This document shows positions 61,096 to 64,000 of a DNA stretch of 64,000 bases, one piece after another. Source of the stretch: Sphingomonas sp. CCH21-G11 (lineage in GTDB: Bacteria > Pseudomonadota > Alphaproteobacteria > Sphingomonadales > Sphingomonadaceae); contig NZ_LSHX01000035.1 in NCBI RefSeq assembly GCF_001555965.1, forward strand, positions 1 to 64,000, read 5' to 3'. The position numbers and the translations under genes were made by a program. Position 1 is the stretch's first letter. Each line of letters starts with the position of its first letter. The notes beneath the pieces are model-generated. The model was not told the DNA's origin, did not search any database, and saw only the letters and a program-made list of their open reading frames with translations.

Positions 61096-61250
61096 TCGTC
61101 AACCTGACTACTGCCGACGTGGCCGACAGCGCCGGCGCGCACCAGTTCCTGGACGACACCCGAGATGCTGGTGGTGAGCACGGCATCCGCTTGCCGATTT
61201 TGCCTGTAATCGATTCCAACTGGTGCACAAAGCCAAATACTTCGGTGTCG
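61063..61250 (+). mobile_element. Remnant of an IS5-family transposase
   Basis: One frame reads AVNTKRRLLIVNLTTADVAD followed by SAGAHQFLDDTRDAGGEHG, which resembles the segment after the first catalytic Asp of IS5-group (IS1031-like) transposases ('VDT.GRLL.VNLT.AD..DS.GA'). The match fades after ~61170 and no terminal inverted repeats or complete gene are present. It lies at the switch from high-GC chromosome to AT-rich DNA. Confidence 0.55.
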
Positions 61251-61305
61251 CGATGAGCGGTAATTGCCGACAACAAACGCTTCCAGACAGAATTTGAGAA
61301 AAGTT

Positions 61306-61464
61306 TTACCAAGGAAGTTCTATGATAATCAGACATTCATCGGGCGCAGTAATCCCGCAAAGAATTTTATGCTCCTTTGCAATTACAGGGCTGCTCGCTA
61401 AGGCGAAAACGCTTATAAATGCGACGCATGACAGGAGCTTTTTACCAGAATAACGGTTTCTCAT
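61306..61464 (-). CDS. Small secreted two-cysteine peptide
   Basis: The product is 52 aa. The ATG at 61464 has GGAGG four bases upstream, a strong start. The sequence has a Sec-type signal peptide (MRNRYSGKKLLSCVAFISVF, cleaved near SSPVIA) and a mature part of ~23 residues with two Cys, KILCGITAPDECLIIIELPW. It lies downstream of the immunity-family gene on the same strand, with a 358-base gap. It could be an accessory peptide of the bacteriocin-like operon; function unknown. Confidence 0.6.
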   Translation of the reverse strand: MRNRYSGKKLLSCVAFISVFALASSPVIAKEHKILCGITAPDECLIIIELPW

Positions 61465-61822
61465 ATTACCTCCATGTTCAATTGATTCTAATGCTGTTGA
61501 GCAGAGAAATTCCATTTCACATTTACCACCTAAATCTTTATATTTCTTGCTAGTTTTTTAAGAATCCAAACAGGTCTGTGTCAAACTTGTTGAAAAAATT
61601 GGTTACAACCTTTAGTCACGATGAGACTGTTTGCAAGGCAATATTGGACATGTGGAAAATACTAGCTAGAAGTAAAGGTAAATCCAAACCAAAAAAGAGT
61701 TCGGGTTTTATACTTATAATCGGCCTTATGTTCTCCTCTGTTCTTGACCCTGCCAACAAAGCAAGGGTGGAAGGCATCAGCCAAATGAAGCGGCGGCGTG
61801 TAGATTCGGGTAGAGAAAACGC
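61465..61822. other. AT-rich gap with only doubtful small frames
   Basis: Nothing here is convincing. A plus-strand frame from the GTG at 61578 to 61826 (82 aa, Lys-rich, one hydrophobic stretch) and a minus-strand frame from 61777 to 61616 (53 aa, one hydrophobic stretch) overlap one another. Neither has a good ribosome-binding site or a family match. The region could be decayed DNA or a leader for the small peptide gene. Confidence 0.4.
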
Positions 61823-62077
61823 CTAGTCACGTCTGCCTCTTTCGAAAAACTTTTCCCGTAGTTGACTAAGTCTCTTTGACTCGCGACCAGAAATCGCCCA
61901 GCCTAATAGCAGAATCCAGCCTATATTTGTCCAAATAAGTGCGACATTTAGAGCATATATTTCACGCCTGTTAGGGTGCCTGCGCGCCTTTGCCACTATT
62001 GAAGGTAAAGGAACAATCGCTGCAATAAGCACTAATGCGATTACCGCTATCTCGCCCGATAGAACATTCGTAATCAT
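61823..62077 (-). CDS. Superinfection-immunity-family membrane protein
   Basis: The product is 84 aa with two membrane helices, ~8-28 and ~43-62. The linker and second helix, ARRHPNRREIYALNVALIWT and NIGWILLLGWAI, match the superinfection immunity family (T4 Imm-like): PS.VA..R.HPN...I..LN...WT.IGWI..L.WA. The C-terminal tail is charged. The ATG overlaps the stop of the cupin-like gene (ATGA). In this context a self-protection role against the operon's own peptide is plausible, but inferred. Confidence 0.78.
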   Translation of the reverse strand: MITNVLSGEIAVIALVLIAAIVPLPSIVAKARRHPNRREIYALNVALIWTNIGWILLLGWAISGRESKRLSQLREKFFERGRRD

Positions 62078-62754
62078 GTTACAGGTCTCATAGGAATGAT
62101 TTTCTCGATAATCTTAGTTTCTGGATGTAATATAAGTTGCGAGTTATCAACCGAGCCAACCGAATCAAATGTTCTCGGTATGAAGTTTAACGAAAGCGAA
62201 AACTCATTCGGCTCGTGCTGGATGTGAAAATCTGTTCCTTTTGTTACAAATATCGCCTTACCCTGGGAGAGACTTAGAGCGTGCGTTGGTCTTAAAGTTA
62301 AACACTCGCCAACCGAACGACCATCCAACTCGGAAAGTGGAGCTTCATAGAACTGACTTCTATAACCACATCCAAGAATGCCCACAGTGAAAAAGTCAAA
62401 GGAGTGATTATGAAGCACATCAATCGAAAAGTAACGTCTCACACGATCTGAAACAACGGACCTTTTGTTGGACTTCGGTGGCCAGAAATTTAGCCGAGCG
62501 AGATAATGCCCGCCCATGTGTAGCAGATAGCACTGTGCGCCAATCATATTGGCCAATGACTCGCGCGCAACAGCCTGTTTCAGAAAATACGTTATGACCC
62601 GACCTGATCGGGCTAGACAGCTAATGTCAGTTAAGATCTGAATTTGATTCTTCCGATAACCATCGGCGAATAAAGTGTCCAACTCCTCCAAGCTTTGCCT
62701 GGTGATCCGCTCGTCGTCGCCGAGAACATATGGCAGAACACTGGGCATCGTCAT
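62074..62754 (-). CDS. Cupin-like protein of the bacteriocin-like operon
   Basis: The product is 226 aa with no signal peptide. A helical N-terminal half (~1-105) is followed by a beta-rich half. In that half, VLHNHSFDFFTVGILGCGYR offers a His-x-His plus Asp typical of a cupin metal site, and later GKAIFVTKGTDFHIQHEPNE followed by FSLSLNF could supply a further His and close the barrel. So it may be a metal-dependent oxygenase or isomerase modifying the short peptide. The assignment is by pattern alone. ATGA overlaps at both ends couple it to its neighbours. Confidence 0.6.
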   Translation of the reverse strand: MTMPSVLPYVLGDDERITRQSLEELDTLFADGYRKNQIQILTDISCLARSGRVITYFLKQAVARESLANMIGAQCYLLHMGGHYLARLNFWPPKSNKRSVVSDRVRRYFSIDVLHNHSFDFFTVGILGCGYRSQFYEAPLSELDGRSVGECLTLRPTHALSLSQGKAIFVTKGTDFHIQHEPNEFSLSLNFIPRTFDSVGSVDNSQLILHPETKIIEKIIPMRPVT

Positions 62755-63596
62755 TTTTGGAAAGACGCCAGAGTGTGCGCGGCTTTATCCCCCAATCCTC
62801 CACCACGAAGCCTCACCAGCTCAAGTAGCTGCACTGCTAGTTCGGGATCTTTAAGGGACCATGCCTCAGCCAACCGCCATAATCCTGTTACTGGCATCTG
62901 AGGGATTGTTGCAAGGCTCAAGGACGCTTGCCCGAGTTCCGCCAAATTTGACGTGTCCGTCATCATCTTAAGGGATTTAGCAGCGTGATAGGCGATTTCT
63001 GCTAGATAGTATAGACTTGTAGACTTCATCGATGAAAACGCCGAAAACAAGTACTTACCACTCTTAGTGGAGTAAGCATGGAAATAGGCCGATTCGACCT
63101 TCCCAAAAACAGTCATCCAGTACGAGCCATCGGCCGGGCTGTCGATTGAATAAAGTGTATCCATCGATGGTGGGCCCCACGGAATGAGGCATTCTAGAAA
63201 GACACTATTGAGACGAGTCGCCAGCAGCCTGCTTGCCCACAAAGGATCGCTCTGAAAAGATGTATGACAATCAAAAATCATTAGTTCTCTGGGTTTAGAC
63301 TGAGTCAAGCTTATTATAAATTTAGGACCGATCTGACTGTAGGCGAGGGGCATCTTATTACAGCGGCGCGACAGAACCACAGATATCTCGTTGCTTTCGT
63401 AAAGAGCTAAACTAGTCTGCTCGCTAGTAATATCAACAAGAGACGACTCCTTATTCGTCCGGTCAATCCTTATTTGATCTTCCATAAAGTTAATGGAATC
63501 TCTGTAAAGACCGAAGTCAAACCTTCGACAAAACTCCTCTGGTAATGCAGAGGGTTCAACCTCGGTCCGCAGACTATCGATTAGTTCCTTAAACAC
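62751..63596 (-). CDS. Unknown 281-aa protein of the bacteriocin-like operon
   Basis: The product is 281 aa from a GTG, soluble in appearance. The N-terminal ~175 residues are mixed alpha/beta (FIISLTQSKPRELMIFDCHT, VFLECLIPWGPPSMDTLYSI). The C-terminal ~90 residues are helical (LYYLAEIAYHAAKSLKMMTD, GLWRLAEAWSLKDPELAVQL). I recognise no family. It directly follows the short peptide gene (57-base gap with a small hairpin at 63625-63637), and its stop overlaps the start of the cupin-like gene. It is a good candidate for a leader-binding or maturation factor. Confidence 0.6.
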   Translation of the reverse strand: MFKELIDSLRTEVEPSALPEEFCRRFDFGLYRDSINFMEDQIRIDRTNKESSLVDITSEQTSLALYESNEISVVLSRRCNKMPLAYSQIGPKFIISLTQSKPRELMIFDCHTSFQSDPLWASRLLATRLNSVFLECLIPWGPPSMDTLYSIDSPADGSYWMTVFGKVESAYFHAYSTKSGKYLFSAFSSMKSTSLYYLAEIAYHAAKSLKMMTDTSNLAELGQASLSLATIPQMPVTGLWRLAEAWSLKDPELAVQLLELVRLRGGGLGDKAAHTLASFQK

Positions 63597-63653
63597 CTTG
63601 ACTCGTACTCACCTTAAACCACCGAGCCGTATCGGCTGGCAGAAGTATAAAAA

Positions 63654-63806
63654 TTAGGGAATGAGCTCGGGATTGATAATCAAAGCAATTACAACGATGA
63701 CTGCTACAACGCCGCACGGAGGTCCACCTACCTCAATTGCGCAACCACCAGGTACAACTTCCAAATCCAAAGATTCGAGCTGAAAAGCATTTACACTTGA
63801 AGCCAT
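63654..63806 (-). CDS. Double-glycine leader peptide, candidate bacteriocin/RiPP precursor
   Basis: The product is 50 aa (ATG at 63806; a second ATG at 63809 would add one Met). AAGGG lies seven bases upstream. Residues 1-21 read MASSVNAFQLESLDLEVVPG plus G, a clear double-glycine leader (L..L.LE.V.GG). The predicted mature part is 29 residues, CAIEVGGPPCGVVAVIVVIA then LIINPELIP. It has two Cys ten residues apart, no Ser or Thr, and a long Val/Ile/Leu stretch that should enter membranes. It is the first gene of a tightly coupled operon. A GG-cleaving C39 exporter would be needed and is not in the window. Confidence 0.75.
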   Translation of the reverse strand: MASSVNAFQLESLDLEVVPGGCAIEVGGPPCGVVAVIVVIALIINPELIP

Positions 63807-63866
63807 CATATTTCCCTTTCAAACTGCTATTAAACGTTCTTTGCATGGAATACACGAAGCCGTAAC

Positions 63867-63899
63867 ATGCGTTAGAATAGAACGGCTCATATGCGTTAG
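63867..63899. promoter_or_regulatory. Direct repeat ATGCGTTAG upstream of the peptide gene
   Basis: Two copies of ATGCGTTAG, at 63867-63875 and 63891-63899, lie 24 bases apart, 58-90 bases upstream of the peptide gene start. The spacing is a little over two helical turns, as for a dimeric activator or repressor. No clear sigma-70 promoter could be assigned. The remaining 63900-64000 shows no gene. Confidence 0.4.
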
Positions 63900-64000
63900 C
63901 GAAGCAATATTACGTAGTCAATCCAAGGGCTAGAGAATTGTGCCTCTGGAGAGTGGCAAATACCTGATTCTTGCTGCGAATAAGCGATCACTTGTCTGAT

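Noticed and set aside
61578..61826. 82-aa plus-strand protein in the island
   Set aside because: Weak start, no match, opposite to the operon direction, and overlapped by an equally weak minus-strand frame.
63654..63806. Lanthipeptide precursor
   Set aside because: The core has no Ser or Thr and no LanM/LanB-like enzyme is nearby.
1..64000. CRISPR arrays, rRNA and tRNA genes
   Set aside because: No regularly spaced repeats or cloverleaf/rRNA motifs were noticed on reading. A dedicated scan was not possible, so a tRNA could have been missed.

Overview
The window is high-GC DNA, apart from the last ~2.7 kb, and comes from an alphaproteobacterium, most likely a sphingomonad. The evidence is a GcrA cell-cycle regulator, the argD-argF-hslO order, TadE/TadG-type genes, many ATGA gene overlaps and sphingomonad-style intergenic inverted repeats. 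This assignment rests on protein recognition by eye. No rRNA, tRNA or CRISPR array was seen.

Layout. (1) 1-10.5 kb is a decayed or rearranged Mu-like prophage. It has a lipoprotein, a repressor, a Ner-like protein, a ParB-like protein and small early genes. A junction zone at 4.6-4.9 kb then joins a truncated early gene, an inverted transposase fragment and the end of a baseplate J gene. Tail genes follow, with a Gam-like gene among them. No head, terminase, tail-sheath or intact transposase gene is present. (2) 10.8-31 kb is ordinary chromosome: leuB, a polyprenyl-phosphate glycosyltransferase facing a PMT-family mannosyltransferase, metZ, apaG, a LysR regulator, a GNAT enzyme, a YCF48-like protein, parE, a beta-barrel protein, tadG/tadE-like genes, gcrA, an ABC-2 permease, argD, argF, hslO and a DUF3617-like gene. 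(3) 31.2-56.9 kb is a type VI secretion locus. The main minus-strand run is tssA-B-C-C2-E-F-G-clpV-hcp-vgrG-DUF6931-tagH-tssK-tssL-tssM. It is flanked by a second FHA gene, an OmpA-family gene, a methyltransferase with a regulatory domain, and a divergent PAAR gene. (4) 56.9-60.9 kb is a FtsX-type permease, its ATPase and a divergent TesA-like esterase. (5) 60.95-64 kb is an AT-rich island. It starts where an ABC ATPase gene breaks inside its Walker A motif next to an IS5-type transposase remnant.

The most novel part is the island. A short gene at 63654-63806 (minus) encodes a 50-residue peptide with a double-glycine leader and a very hydrophobic, two-cysteine core that has no Ser or Thr. Three genes follow on the same strand, joined by ATGA overlaps: an unknown 281-aa protein, a 226-aa cupin-like protein, and an 84-aa two-helix protein of the superinfection-immunity family. 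A further 52-aa secreted two-cysteine peptide lies beyond. I read this as a candidate uncharacterised bacteriocin/RiPP operon. Any exporter would lie outside the window.

How the parts work together. The T6SS genes supply baseplate (A, E, F, G, K), sheath (B with two C subunits), tube and spike (Hcp, VgrG, PAAR), recycling ATPase (ClpV) and membrane complex (L, M). TssJ was not found and no toxin domain is evident. The first tagH copy appears frameshifted in a G-rich run, while a second FHA gene is intact. The glycosyltransferase/PMT pair could together supply and use a lipid-linked mannose.
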